This document shows, piece after piece, positions 16,568 through 25,836 of a stretch of DNA of 64,000 nucleotides. The translations under genes were made by a program, and so were the position numbers. Where the stretch lies: positions 62,001 to 126,000 of the forward strand of contig NZ_AQHN01000054.1 of assembly GCF_000359745.1 (NCBI RefSeq), in the 5' to 3' direction. Under the pieces are notes generated by a model. It did no database searches, was not told the origin of the DNA, and saw nothing but the letters and a program-made list of their open reading frames with translations. How positions within the stretch are numbered: the stretch's first letter is position 1; every line of letters begins with the position of its first letter. Source of the stretch: Rhizobium freirei PRF 81 (GTDB lineage Bacteria; Pseudomonadota; Alphaproteobacteria; Rhizobiales; Rhizobiaceae).

Positions 16568-17032
16568 TCTTCAACTCTCCTCAATATTCTCGGCCGAATG
16601 CGTTCTGCGCCGTGCACGACGCGATGAGATCGACACTAATGATCTTGTGGGCAAAATGTCGACAAGGAAATTGTCTTTGCCGGAATCACCCCTGCAATCG
16701 GCAAATTATCTAGCAGCGCCAATGGCAGGTTGTCTCTATTGAAGAGGCGGATCGAGGATTGCAAACGCAAACCTCAGGCTCCACCCATGTCCGCATAGTC
16801 TATCGTCTTCGGCGGATTTTGGCGTGAGCCTGCTCCATTTTCGAGGATCAACCTGCGTCTTGGACACGCAACCTCTTGCTGGAAAATTGTAATGAAATAT
16901 TGCTCGACGGCTTCCAGCAAACTTGGTTCGCAACATTCCCTTTCCGCGAAATATTGGGAAATACCGAGACCTATAGCGTTCACACGGCCTCCTTAGCTTC
17001 AGCGCCAGTCGATTGTAATGAAGGCACTGAAC
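16568..17032. other. Intergenic region with inverted repeat upstream of the M24 peptidase
   Basis: No gene was found. At 16661-16675 GACAA-GGAAA-TTGTC is an inverted repeat nested in a wider GGCAAA...TTTGCC pair (about 16650-16681), about 90 bases before the peptidase start. It could be an operator for that gene. The rest shows nothing recognised. Confidence 0.35.
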
Positions 17033-17671
17033 ATGAGGCAACGACACATCGTCGCAACTTTGTTGATAACAGCGATCGGCGGCATGGCCGCTTCTGCTCT
17101 TGCAGCCGAGCCGGCAGCGGCACGGGAGGCGCAATCTCCGGCCGGTATCGAAGCGCCGCAGCCGGCGCCAGACCGGATGCCACCCGCCGGTTGGCCGGGG
17201 CCTGGTCCCCATTTCGGAGCACCGATGATGGGCTTTGGTGACGGTAGACCCATGCCTCCTTTCGGCCCGCCCGGTGGTTTTCCTCGCGGGCTGAATCCGG
17301 CACTGGAGCTTGCCGGCAAGCTGTCGGCCATGGAAACGCTGATCGGAGTTCGCAGCAACCAGCTCGATGCCTGGAGGGACTATACCAACGCGCTGACGGA
17401 TTTTCTGGCGTTCCCGCGGCATAGGCAGCCCGGCCCACCGCTCCCCAATGAGGGTGCAGCACCGCCATCCGGCCGGGAGGTCGACGAGCGAAAGGAACTC
17501 TTTGGCGAGCGCATGGCCGACTTCGCGTTGGATCACGCTGCCAAGGCAACCGTCCTCAAGGACAAAGCCGCTGCCCTGCGTAGCATCCTGACCGCCGATC
17601 AGCTTGCGAAGCTGGAGGATGCCGAGCGATCCCTCGTTCCCGGGCCACATGCATTTCCTGATCGACGCTAG
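17033..17671 (+). CDS. Spy/CpxP-like exported LTxxQ-motif protein
   Basis: The exported protein has about 212 residues, with a signal peptide (HIVATLLITAIGGMAASALA). A Pro/Gly-rich linker follows (about 30-90), then a helical domain carrying LDAWRDYTNAL and the LTADQLAKLE segment that fits the LTxxQ motif of Spy/CpxP periplasmic chaperones. The family buffers envelope protein stress and is typically induced by a two-component system. An OmpR/EnvZ-type pair lies 870 bases downstream on the opposite strand, but a link is only inferred. I chose the ATG at 17033 because a GAAGG site lies 9 bases upstream; 17018 is an in-frame alternative. Confidence 0.65.
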   Translation: MRQRHIVATLLITAIGGMAASALAAEPAAAREAQSPAGIEAPQPAPDRMPPAGWPGPGPHFGAPMMGFGDGRPMPPFGPPGGFPRGLNPALELAGKLSAMETLIGVRSNQLDAWRDYTNALTDFLAFPRHRQPGPPLPNEGAAPPSGREVDERKELFGERMADFALDHAAKATVLKDKAAALRSILTADQLAKLEDAERSLVPGPHAFPDRR

Positions 17672-18540
17672 ACGGCCAGTTCGGACCGAACTCGCCGCAT
17701 AACCAAGATCATTTCTCTCCTCTTCCAACCAAGCAAGATCCCCCCGGACGCCCTTGTCGGTTGGAAGGAGCGGCCCGTTAAAGGGCCGAATGGTCCGGGA
17801 GCGCCCCGCCCGGCGTTCCCGGACCAATGAGGCGCGAGCCTAGCACGCTTTCCGCAGTACCCGCGACTTGCCATCACATTGAGGCGGCAAGGCAGCGGCC
17901 AAGCCCGCGAAGACCTTGCGATCCTTCGATTGGCAGAGGCGGTGCTGGCTCCAGTTACCCCGCGCTCAACGCGAGATAGCAGCCGATACTCCCTCCTTAT
18001 GCCGCGGTGATCAAGGCAGGGGCCGACAAGGTGCAGGCTATTCTGCACTATTCTAAAATGATCTATCCAGGGATTTTCATTGTACCGCGGTTATAATCCG
18101 GCTTCGCCATTCGTGTTGGGGGCGCCATGGCGAAGCCGGGTACGCGGGGCGATCAAAGCCTGATTGAGCCAAGCAAGTGATCGATTGCAATTCTACAGGA
18201 GTCGATGCCTCAAATATTTCTGAATGTTTCTCAAATAAGGCATTTTGGCGAAATTTGGTGTCTTGTCTTTTCTACTTGAGTATTACCCTTTAATAAGTTC
18301 CGCAAACTTAATTTGATATTGCCATCTTCTGAAATATCAAAAACTTTACATGATAAATTTCTTCGGCACAGAACTTCCGAGATGAATTGAGGTGCGCCGA
18401 TTTGTCAAAACCGGGCGCCGAGGCGCGATAGTGCCCTCGTTTCTACCCATCTGCGGGAAAACCAGGTCACGTCCCGCATGCGCCTCAGCCTTTGCTTCAA
18501 CGAGGGGCGGCCTGCATTTTATAGCAATCGGGCTTTCGGC
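17672..18540. other. Long intergenic region with twin hairpins and an AT-rich segment
   Basis: No acceptable gene was found. Two adjacent hairpins occupy 17771-17826. From about 18060 to 18400 base composition drops to clearly AT-rich with homopolymer runs, unlike all flanking genes. This could be promoter DNA, a decayed insertion or a non-coding RNA locus. Confidence 0.4.
17771..17826. other. Twin GC hairpins
   Basis: CGGCCC-GTTAAA-GGGCCG (17771-17788) is followed at once by a 15-pair stem whose arms are 17791-17805 and 17812-17826, with one G-T pair and a CCGCCC loop. No T-run follows either. They sit 100 bases after the Spy-like gene and could end or stabilise its mRNA. Confidence 0.6.
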
Positions 18541-19806
18541 TCAGCTTGCTGATCGGCCGTTGGCGCTCTTGAATGACACCACCTGCTCCAGCCCTTTGGG
18601 TTGTCGGTTGCGTACGGTGATCTCGCCTCCGAAGCGGGTGACGATTTCACGCGCAATAGCCATGCCGAGACCGGCGCCGGGAAAGGACTTTTGTCTGGCG
18701 ATGTCGATGCGGAAAAAGGGCTCGAAGACCTGATTGAGACGCTCCTCGGGAATGCCGGGGCCGGTGTCGGTGATCCTCACCACCGACCTGTTGCCGAGAT
18801 GCGTAACCGTCACCATCGCCGATTGGCCATGCGTGGCAGCGTTTATCAGAAGATTGCGCAATGCTCTTGTGACCGCCAGCGGCCCTGCGCTGATCGTCGC
18901 AGGCTCCAACTCGCCGCTCTCGACGTTCATATCGATCGCCCTCAGCTCCGTGACGATATCCTTCACGATCGCATCGAGCCTGACCTGCTCCAGGCTGTCG
19001 CTGGAAATTTCCTCTCGCACCAGTCCGATCGCGCTATCGGCAATCCTGTCGAGCTCCTCGAGGTCGGCAAGCCATTTCTGCCGCTCCTCATCGTTCTTGA
19101 TGAATTCCGCCCGCAAGCGCATCCGCGTCATTGGCGTCCTGAGATCATGCCCTGCGGCCGCTACGAGCCGCATCCGGCTTTCCGTGGCGGCCTTGACCCT
19201 GGCCGACAGGCCGTTGAGCGCCTGTGCGGTCACGCGAATTTCGCCAGGCCCGGTTTCCGGAATATGCGGCAGCGTGCCGTCGGGGTTGACGGCAGCCACC
19301 GCCTGCTCCAGCAAACGCAGCGGCTTCATGAGCTTGGATGCGGCAAAGATCGAAACCAGCACGCTGCCGATGATGATCAAGCCGAGCCATTCCGCAAGGA
19401 TCTTCCAGCCCCCCGGCGGTGGGCCGTGCTGCGGCAGCGGCATGATGAGCCATTTCCCGTCGTCGAGCTTCAGCGATGCGATCATCTCGCCCGTCGACTG
19501 GTGGGATATGATCGCCTGACGCATACCGGAGATGCGAAGCAGCGCCTCCATGAGAAAACGCGACAGTTCTTCATCGCGCGGGCCATCGGCAGGAACGGGC
19601 GCGACCACCAGTCCGGCCGACGTCGCCGAGGCCCTATCCTTCTCGGCAAAAGTCGCAAGAATGGCGAGCTGACGGGCCGTGGGCTGGATCATCATGTCCG
19701 GGCGCGGGCCTCGCATGACGAGGCTTGCCACGAAGGACGAGGAAATGACGACCAGAACGATGGCCGTCAGCAGGAGCAGCGCCAGACGCGCACCCAGCGA
19801 TCTCAT
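18541..19806 (-). CDS. Two-component sensor histidine kinase (EnvZ-like)
   Basis: The 421-residue membrane kinase has TM1 at about 8-30, a periplasmic loop at about 31-137, TM2 at about 138-157 and HAMP at about 158-210. The HisKA domain has phospho-acceptor His220 in AGHDLRTPMTRMR. The HATPase domain has N box RNLLINAATHG, G1 DTGPGIPEE and G2 GAGLGMAIA. The histidine region matches the EnvZ-like type. It overlaps the response-regulator gene by 4 bases and should phosphorylate it. The signal is unknown. The Spy-like gene 870 bases downstream on the other strand makes an envelope signal a fair guess. Confidence 0.92.
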   Translation of the reverse strand: MRSLGARLALLLLTAIVLVVISSSFVASLVMRGPRPDMMIQPTARQLAILATFAEKDRASATSAGLVVAPVPADGPRDEELSRFLMEALLRISGMRQAIISHQSTGEMIASLKLDDGKWLIMPLPQHGPPPGGWKILAEWLGLIIIGSVLVSIFAASKLMKPLRLLEQAVAAVNPDGTLPHIPETGPGEIRVTAQALNGLSARVKAATESRMRLVAAAGHDLRTPMTRMRLRAEFIKNDEERQKWLADLEELDRIADSAIGLVREEISSDSLEQVRLDAIVKDIVTELRAIDMNVESGELEPATISAGPLAVTRALRNLLINAATHGQSAMVTVTHLGNRSVVRITDTGPGIPEERLNQVFEPFFRIDIARQKSFPGAGLGMAIAREIVTRFGGEITVRNRQPKGLEQVVSFKSANGRSAS

Positions 19807-20543
19807 GAATCGCCCTTTATAGCGGTCACCGGTACGACGAGCTGATAACCGCCGTTGCGGACCGTGCGGAAGATCGGCTCGTCGGTGGTTTCGGAGAGCT
19901 TGCGACGCAACCTGCTCATCAGGACGTCGATCGAGCGGTCGGCGGGATCGCGGTCGCGCCCCTGCGTCAGATCGAGCAATTGATCGCGCGACAGCAACCG
20001 GCCGGCGCGCTCCAGAAATGCCTTGAGCAGATCGAATTCGGCCCCGGTCAGCGAGACCACCTCGCCATTGCTTCTGGTCACGCGGCGAAGCTGCGGATCG
20101 AGCATCATATCCCCGAACTGGAATCGCCTTTGTTCGGGTTCGATCGAGAGGTCTTCGGTCGTACGCCGCAGGACGGCGCGAATACGCGCCGCCAATTCGC
20201 GCGGATTGAACGGCTTGCCGAGATAATCGTCCGCGCCGATCTCAAGCCCGAGAATCCGATCGATGTCTTCCTTCAGCGCAGTCAACAGGATGACCGGCAC
20301 CCGGGGGCGACGGTTTCTGAGGTCGCGGCAGAGATCGAGGCCGGACCCGTCGGGGAGCATCACATCGAGAACCAGTAGATCGGGATGGCGGCGGTTGAGC
20401 GCATCGTTGCAGCCGCGAAGATCACTTGCGGTCGACACGCGAAAACCTTGCTCCTCCAGATACCGGCTGAGGAGCGAGCGGATTTCGTGGTCGTCATCGA
20501 CTATCAGAATATCCGGCGCAGCTGTCGCAGTCATAGATTTCAT
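19803..20543 (-). CDS. OmpR-family response regulator
   Basis: The protein has 246 residues when started at the ATG at 20543, which has a GGAAAAC site just upstream; the earlier in-frame codon at 20555 is TTG. The receiver domain has the acidic pair in ILIVDDDHE, phospho-acceptor Asp60 in LVLDVMLPDG and Lys in YLGKPFNPREL. The C-terminal winged helix (about 140-240, LTGAEFDLLKAFLERAGRLLSRDQLL and DVLMSRLRRKL) binds DNA. It is the first gene of the operon with the kinase. Targets are not visible here. Confidence 0.92.
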   Translation of the reverse strand: MKSMTATAAPDILIVDDDHEIRSLLSRYLEEQGFRVSTASDLRGCNDALNRRHPDLLVLDVMLPDGSGLDLCRDLRNRRPRVPVILLTALKEDIDRILGLEIGADDYLGKPFNPRELAARIRAVLRRTTEDLSIEPEQRRFQFGDMMLDPQLRRVTRSNGEVVSLTGAEFDLLKAFLERAGRLLSRDQLLDLTQGRDRDPADRSIDVLMSRLRRKLSETTDEPIFRTVRNGGYQLVVPVTAIKGDS

Positions 20544-20555
20544 CCCGTTTTCCAA

Positions 20556-21031
20556 CCGTTATACAAACTATCGATCCCCTGAAAAGAAGGGTTTTGCGGC
20601 ACGAATACGGAAATTCCCGAGCAGGAAACGTTAGTTTACAAAATTCCCCGCGCCAGAAACGTTGAGCAATGAAATAATGCCTCCAAGTAAAACAAGGGCA
20701 CTGGCTCACTATATCACGCCACGCTCAGCGATTCGACGCTCCTGCCCGATTGAACAGGCGCCTGAGGGCGGACCCGCCGCATTCCAGCAACCAGTCGGCA
20801 GAGGAAGATGGCACCGCGGGCGAGGCACCGTGCGTCGCCCGTCAAGCCGAAAGTGCCGCCGCCGCTTTCAGATCCGAACATATGAAATGGAAGGCGTTCT
20901 GACCAACCGCCGGCAATCGGCTTTAGTTTGGAGGTATCAAACTCAAACGAAATACGGGCGCTGAACCGATGGCGGAGTTGCCGCCAAAAGCGCTGCAGAG
21001 GCGCACCCCGCGTCGGGGCGCGCCCTCTAGC
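20556..21031. other. Intergenic region upstream of the two-component operon
   Basis: No convincing gene was found; a 100-codon plus-strand frame (20662-20964) has neither a ribosome site nor protein-like composition. The response-regulator promoter must lie at its left end. A GC hairpin at 20998-21028, with a TTTT further down on the minus strand, is a weak terminator candidate for the XRE gene. Confidence 0.35.
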
Positions 21032-21277
21032 TCAAACGACGAAGAAGGTCGAAGGGGGGACCTGTAACGCGGCCGCGACGCGCCGAAGTTTTGCCGGATC
21101 GGCATCGGCGCCGGCTTCGATTTCGACGATTTCCTCACTGGTGAGGCCACAGGTTTCAGAGAGATCGGCAATCGTATAGCCGATGGCTTCCCGCGCCTGT
21201 CGCACAGCGGCAGCGATTTCACCATGCGGAACGGTGGAAGCTTTTGAACTATCGATATTATTCTGAGTAATGGACAT
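21032..21277 (-). CDS. Small XRE-family helix-turn-helix protein
   Basis: The 81-residue protein is essentially one Cro/CI-type helix-turn-helix: IAAAVRQAREAIGYTIADLSETCGLTSEEIVEIEAGADADPAKLRRVAAALQVP spans the five helices. The start at 21277 was chosen over the in-frame 21307 because a strong AAGGAG site lies 8 bases before it. It probably binds DNA as a dimer, or acts as an accessory regulator. No antitoxin-toxin partner is seen beside it. Confidence 0.75.
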   Translation of the reverse strand: MSITQNNIDSSKASTVPHGEIAAAVRQAREAIGYTIADLSETCGLTSEEIVEIEAGADADPAKLRRVAAALQVPPSTFFVV

Positions 21278-21586
21278 GAAATTTCTCCTTCCAAAGTCCA
21301 CCGGCAAAACGATGCCGGGTGAAGGCAGCTATTGCAGCCATGGAGCATAGCGACCCAAGCAAATGTGGCCGAACGCTGGGTCAATATAGGCATCGATGCG
21401 ACATAGACAAGCGTCGATGTGCTTGGCAGCCGAGATCCGGGGTTGTCGCCCGGTTGATGCAGTCAAGGTGAGCAGAACATCCGGTTGCATCGTCACAAGT
21501 CGATAGCGAGGGATGCGTTCATTCAGGCCCCCAGTGTCGCCACAAATGAGAAGACATGGCCTTATCCGAAAGCATATATGGCTCGG

Positions 21587-22120
21587 CTATCTTTTGCCGC
21601 TCGACTTGGATATTTTTCGTTCGGCTGAAAGCAGAAGCCCTTTCAGCTCCGGTTCGCGCACGCGACTTGCCGCTTCGATGAAGGAGACCCATTCGCAGCG
21701 GCGCTGACCTCTTTCGGGAAAATCCTGAAAAACCTGCTCGACTTCGAGCAGATGCAATTCGACGACGCAGGGAACACAATTGCCGTCCGCGAGGTGCTTC
21801 AGATAGGTGAAGTAGCCGAAAGGCTTCTTCTTGACCTTGCCGCGTACGCCGGCCTCCTCGAAGGCCTCGATCGCCACCACCTCGTGCGGCTTCTTGCCCT
21901 TGATCGGCCAGCCCTTGGGCACGATCCAGCGACCGCTTTCGCGGCTTGTGACGATAAGAACCTCGGCAGTACGGTGCTCCGCCACCCTTCTATAGCAGAT
22001 GGCAGCATATTGTTCGTAGACGCGGCCATGAAGCAGCGCATCCGCATGCAATGCCAGTTCGGAGAGAAAACTTTCCGAACGCCTCAAGGCCTTTTCCTGC
22101 GCTGACGATGAAGACGCCAT
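21587..22120 (-). CDS. Nudix hydrolase
   Basis: The protein has about 177 residues from the ATG at 22120; an in-frame ATG at 22261 would add 47 residues of poor protein character. The domain has the substrate-side strand VLIVTSRESGRWIVPKGWPIKG and a Nudix box ending IEAFEEAGV. Compared with the consensus GX5EX7REUXEEXGU, the first Glu is Lys and the Arg is Ile, but the metal-binding EAFEE core is kept. The family cleaves nucleoside diphosphates linked to another group; this subgroup resembles diphosphoinositol-polyphosphate-type enzymes. It follows dctA on the same strand by about 290 bases. A Lys-rich C-terminus ends the protein. Confidence 0.8.
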   Translation of the reverse strand: MASSSSAQEKALRRSESFLSELALHADALLHGRVYEQYAAICYRRVAEHRTAEVLIVTSRESGRWIVPKGWPIKGKKPHEVVAIEAFEEAGVRGKVKKKPFGYFTYLKHLADGNCVPCVVELHLLEVEQVFQDFPERGQRRCEWVSFIEAASRVREPELKGLLLSAERKISKSSGKR

Positions 22121-22411
22121 TCTGCCGACTACCCGCGATCCCGACGCCTGCTGCAAGGCCGCCGCGAAATCCACAGACGCGGGTTCATTGAAGCCGTTTG
22201 CGCCACGCTGCCCTCCTGTCCCTTCTGCGGCTCTGCCGAAATTCGCAATTGTCAGCGTCATGCTGTGAGCCGTTGTAATGACAGTATTATGAAGACAGCT
22301 GTTGATCATGGTCTTGTGATCAGAACCGGAGCCGTCAATCCGATCAGGTGCCGAAACTGGAAACGGCCCCGAGAGGAGCCGCTTTGCACTTTGGAGGGAT
22401 CGATGGGAGGC

Positions 22412-23740
22412 TTATTCCGCCGCCTGCAACGCCGGCATCTCGATCTCTTCACTCAATTGCCCCGCCATGGCGGCGGCAAACTTGGTCTGGTCGAGCTCGT
22501 TTTCCCAGCGAGCAACCACGATCGTAGCGACGGCATTGCCGATGAAGTTGGTCAGGGCACGGCATTCCGACATGAAGCGATCGATGCCGAGAATCAAGGC
22601 CATGCCGGCGATCGGCACCGAAGGCACGACGGCAAGCGTCGCGGCGAGCGTGATAAAGCCCGCGCCCGTGATGCCGGCAGCCCCCTTGGAGCTCAGCATG
22701 GCGACAAGTAGCAGCAGGATCTGGTCGCCGAGCGACAGGGGCGTATCGGTCGCCTGGGCAATGAAGAGTGCCGCCAGCGTCATATAGATATTGGTGCCGT
22801 CGAGATTGAAGGAGTAGCCCGTCGGGATGACGAGGCCGACGACGGAGCGCTTGCAGCCGGCACGTTCCATCTTGTTCATCAGGCCGGGCAATGCGGCTTC
22901 CGAAGAGGAGGTGCCGAGAACCAGCAGCAGCTCTTCCTTGATGTAGCGGATCAGCGCCAGGATCGAGAAGCCATTGTAACGGGCGACTGCGCCGAGCACG
23001 ACGAGCACGAACAGCAGCGACGTGGCGTAGAAGGTGCCGATCAGGAATGCGAGGTTGGCGATCGTGCCGATGCCGTATTTGCCGATCGTGAACGCCATGG
23101 CGCCGAAGGCACCGATCGGGGCGAACTTCATCAGCAATGCGACCATGCGGAAGATCGGGGTGGTCAGCGCCTGCAGGAAATCGGTGACCGGACGGCCGCG
23201 CTCGCCGGCAGCGCCGAGCGCGATGCCGAAAATGACCGAGAAGAACAACACCTGGAGAATATCGCCCTTGGCGAAGGCGCCGACGATCGTGTCGGGAATG
23301 ATGTTCATCAGGAAGCCGACGACGGAGGCATCATGCGCCTGCGCCGCATAATTGTTGACCGCCTTCGTATCCAGCGTCGCCGGATTGATATGCATGCCGG
23401 CGCCCGGCTGCAGGACATTCGAAACGATCAGGCCGACGATCAGCGCTAGGGTCGAGAAGGTCAGGAAGTAGATGAAGGACTTGCCGACGACGCGGCCGAA
23501 TTTCTTCAGATCCGACATTCCGGCAATGCCGGTGGTGACCGTCAGGAAGATGACGGGTGCAATGACCATGCGCACGAGCTTGATGAAAGCATCGCCGAGC
23601 GGCTGCAGCGAAGCGCCGAACTGCGGATAGTAGTGGCCAAGCAGAATGCCGGCTGCGATGGCGGTCAGGACCTGCACATAGAGGTGCCGGTAAAAGGGAA
23701 GTTTGCCACGCGTTTCGGCGGCAGCGATGGGAGCAATCAT
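22412..23740 (-). CDS. dctA: C4-dicarboxylate:cation symporter DctA
   Basis: The 442-residue DAACS transporter takes up succinate, fumarate and malate across the inner membrane; in rhizobia it feeds nitrogen fixation. Family marks are the N-terminal [24 protein letters not shown], the serine-rich hairpin [22 protein letters not shown], the [18 protein letters not shown] helix and [20 protein letters not shown] chose the ATG at 23740 because GGAGGA lies 5 bases upstream; a 7-residue longer in-frame start at 23761 has no such site. It is divergent from dctB, with a sigma-54 promoter 86 bases upstream of its start and DctD sites beyond. Confidence 0.97.
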   Translation of the reverse strand: MIAPIAAAETRGKLPFYRHLYVQVLTAIAAGILLGHYYPQFGASLQPLGDAFIKLVRMVIAPVIFLTVTTGIAGMSDLKKFGRVVGKSFIYFLTFSTLALIVGLIVSNVLQPGAGMHINPATLDTKAVNNYAAQAHDASVVGFLMNIIPDTIVGAFAKGDILQVLFFSVIFGIALGAAGERGRPVTDFLQALTTPIFRMVALLMKFAPIGAFGAMAFTIGKYGIGTIANLAFLIGTFYATSLLFVLVVLGAVARYNGFSILALIRYIKEELLLVLGTSSSEAALPGLMNKMERAGCKRSVVGLVIPTGYSFNLDGTNIYMTLAALFIAQATDTPLSLGDQILLLLVAMLSSKGAAGITGAGFITLAATLAVVPSVPIAGMALILGIDRFMSECRALTNFIGNAVATIVVARWENELDQTKFAAAMAGQLSEEIEMPALQAAE

Positions 23741-23825
23741 GATGTCCTCCGTTAAGCCCAACCGATCTCTCGGCCCTCCGGGCGACGACTAGAATTCAAC
23801 AGCCTCCGACTGTTCCGTCCTCCTT

Positions 23826-23841
23826 TGCAACGAGCGTGCCA
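23826..23841 (-). promoter_or_regulatory. Sigma-54 promoter of dctA
   Basis: Read on the minus strand, TGGCACGCTCGTTGCA matches the -24 (TGGCACG) and -12 (TTGCA) elements with the exact four-base gap. It faces dctA, placing transcription start near 23814. Activation by phosphorylated DctD with RpoN is known for this gene in rhizobia. Confidence 0.93.
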
Positions 23842-23914
23842 GATGAATTGCGCGGAGACATCCCATTGATTTATATGGATTTAAATTCTCATAGGTGAAG
23901 TTCACTTCTCGACT

Positions 23915-23966
23915 TGTGCGAAAATCCGCACAGACTAAATTGCAATATGCGCGAAAACATGCACAA
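23915..23966. promoter_or_regulatory. Two DctD-type upstream activator sites
   Basis: TGTGCGAAAATCCGCACA (23915-23932) is a nearly perfect inverted repeat. A second, poorer copy, TGCGCG-AAAACA-TGCACA, lies at about 23948-23965. Their centres are about 109 and 142 bases upstream of the inferred dctA start, the geometry described for DctD in Sinorhizobium meliloti. The second site overlaps possible early dctB start codons. Confidence 0.8.
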
Positions 23967-23973
23967 TGCGGGA

Positions 23974-25836
23974 ATGCTACAGCAGCCGGCGACGGGACGA
24001 TTTTTGACACCAGAGCAGCTGGGACAGCGATCCCGGCGGGTCTGGCTTGTCTTTGCGCTGCTATGCGCAGCCATCATCTCCACCGCCTTGTACGGCGCCA
24101 GCTACTACGGCCGCCTCACCGCCCTCGAAACGCTGCAAAGGCAGGGGCATACGGATGCGAACCTCAAGGTTGCTCTCCTGCGGGCGGTGCTCGAGCGTCC
24201 GCGCGCACTGCCGCTATTGTTGGCGGATGATCTGCAGGTACGCGACGCACTAGCAAGACGGCAGGACGATGCCGTCGTTGCCCTTGACCGCAAACTGGAG
24301 AGCCTGGTCTCCGGTACGAGCGCTTCGGTTCTTTATGTCGTCGGCAAGGACGGCATCGCCATGGCTTCGAGCAATTGGCGCGAGCCGCTGAGCTTCGTCG
24401 GCAATGACTATTCGTTCCGCGACTATTTCCGCAAAGCCATGGAGGCGGGAACGGCCGAACATTACGCGCTCGGAACGGTCAGCAATCGCCCAGGGCTTTA
24501 TATTTCCCGTCGCGTCGGCGACGCCGATTCCGCCTTGGGTGTCGTCGTGGTAAAGATGGAATTCGATCAGCTGGAAGCCGATTGGAGCGAAACCGGACGT
24601 CCGGCTTACGTTATGGACGAACGCGGTATCGTGCTCATTACCAGCCTTCCCTCCTGGCGCTTCATGGCGGCAGGACCGCTTTCGCGCGAGGAAACAGCCG
24701 CTATTCGAAAAAGCCTGCAATTCGGTGCGGCACCTCTCTCGCAGCTGCCGATCAGCCGACCGGCGCCAATAGGCCCCGATGCGACCATCGTACGCGCCGT
24801 TTTGCCGGGCAGCAGCGCCGCAGAATATTTGCAATTGACGACCGCGATCCCATCGACCCCCTGGCGGCTCGGTTATCTGATACCGACAGACGAGGCGATT
24901 GCATCCTCGCTGCGCGAGACACGCTTCCTTACCTTGACGGTGCTGCTGCCGATCCTGGCATTCGCCGCTTTCCTGCTGCGCAGGCGTCATGTTTCTGCGA
25001 TGCAGATCGCCGTCAGCAGGATGGCCCGCGAGGAGCTGGAGCGGCGCGTTCTGGAGCGCACCGAAGATCTCAGCCTCGCCCGCGATCGCCTTGAGGCGGA
25101 GATTGCCGATCACCGCGCGACGGAGGCGAAGCTGCAGGGCGTCCAGCAGGACCTCGTGCAGGCAAACCGCCTTGCCATTCTCGGCCAGGTCGCAGCCGGC
25201 GTCGCCCATGAAATCAACCAGCCTCTCGCAACGATCCGCGCGTATGCGGAAAATGCCAGCGTCTTCCTTGAAAGGCAGCAGACTGAACCGGTCAAAGAGA
25301 ACCTGTCCACCATCACGACGCTGACCGAGCGGATCGGAACGATCACTGAGGAGCTCAAAGCCTTTGCTCAGAAGGGACGAACAGCGCCGGAACCGGTGGA
25401 CCTGAAAAGCGCCATGGAAGGTGCCGTCGTTCTGCTCAGAAGCCGGTTCGCCGGCCGCCTCGACGCTCTCAAGATCGAAGTGCCGTCGACGGGGCTCAAC
25501 GTCGTCGGCACCCAGATCCGGCTCGAGCAGGTGTTGATCAACCTGTTTCAGAATGCGCTGGAAGCCCTTGAAGGCAGGGATGGCGCGAGGGTGGAAGTGT
25601 CGACGCGAGAAACATCGGATGACGTCGAGATCATCGTCTCCGACAATGGGCCCGGCATTCCAGCTGCAATCCTCGACTCGCTGTTCACGCCGTTCAACAC
25701 GTCCAAGGAAAAGGGTCTTGGTCTCGGCCTTGTCATTTCCAAGGACATCGTCGTCGATTACGGCGGTCGCATCGAGGTGGAAAGCAGCGGCAACGGCACT
25801 CGTTTCACCATTCATCTGCGCAGGGCGAGCACATGA
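23974..25836 (+). CDS. dctB: C4-dicarboxylate sensor histidine kinase DctB
   Basis: The protein has about 620 residues. Layout: a TM helix at about 18-40, a large periplasmic double-PAS-type sensor (about 41-315; [16 protein letters not shown] and [14 protein letters not shown] are characteristic), a second TM and a coiled linker. The kinase core has His412 in [21 protein letters not shown] box [10 protein letters not shown], and ATP boxes DNGPGIP and [13 protein letters not shown]. It senses external dicarboxylates and phosphorylates DctD. The start is uncertain: TTG 23914, ATG 23947 and ATG 23959 are in frame, but the last two overlap the second DctD site. 23974 gives the usual family length of about 620. 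It overlaps dctD by 4 bases. Confidence 0.93.
   Translation: MLQQPATGRFLTPEQLGQRSRRVWLVFALLCAAIISTALYGASYYGRLTALETLQRQGHTDANLKVALLRAVLERPRALPLLLADDLQVRDALARRQDDAVVALDRKLESLVSGTSASVLYVVGKDGIAMASSNWREPLSFVGNDYSFRDYFRKAMEAGTAEHYALGTVSNRPGLYISRRVGDADSALGVVVVKMEFDQLEADWSETGRPAYVMDERGIVLITSLPSWRFMAAGPLSREETAAIRKSLQFGAAPLSQLPISRPAPIGPDATIVRAVLPGSSAAEYLQLTTAIPSTPWRLGYLIPTDEAIASSLRETRFLTLTVLLPILAFAAFLLRRRHVSAMQIAVSRMAREELERRVLERTEDLSLARDRLEAEIADHRATEAKLQGVQQDLVQANRLAILGQVAAGVAHEINQPLATIRAYAENASVFLERQQTEPVKENLSTITTLTERIGTITEELKAFAQKGRTAPEPVDLKSAMEGAVVLLRSRFAGRLDALKIEVPSTGLNVVGTQIRLEQVLINLFQNALEALEGRDGARVEVSTRETSDDVEIIVSDNGPGIPAAILDSLFTPFNTSKEKGLGLGLVISKDIVVDYGGRIEVESSGNGTRFTIHLRRAST

Noticed and set aside
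17668..18048. 126-codon minus-strand frame
   Set aside because: It crosses two strong hairpins, has no ribosome site and Arg/Gly-rich random composition.
20662..20964. 100-codon plus-strand frame
   Set aside because: No ribosome site and no protein-like pattern.
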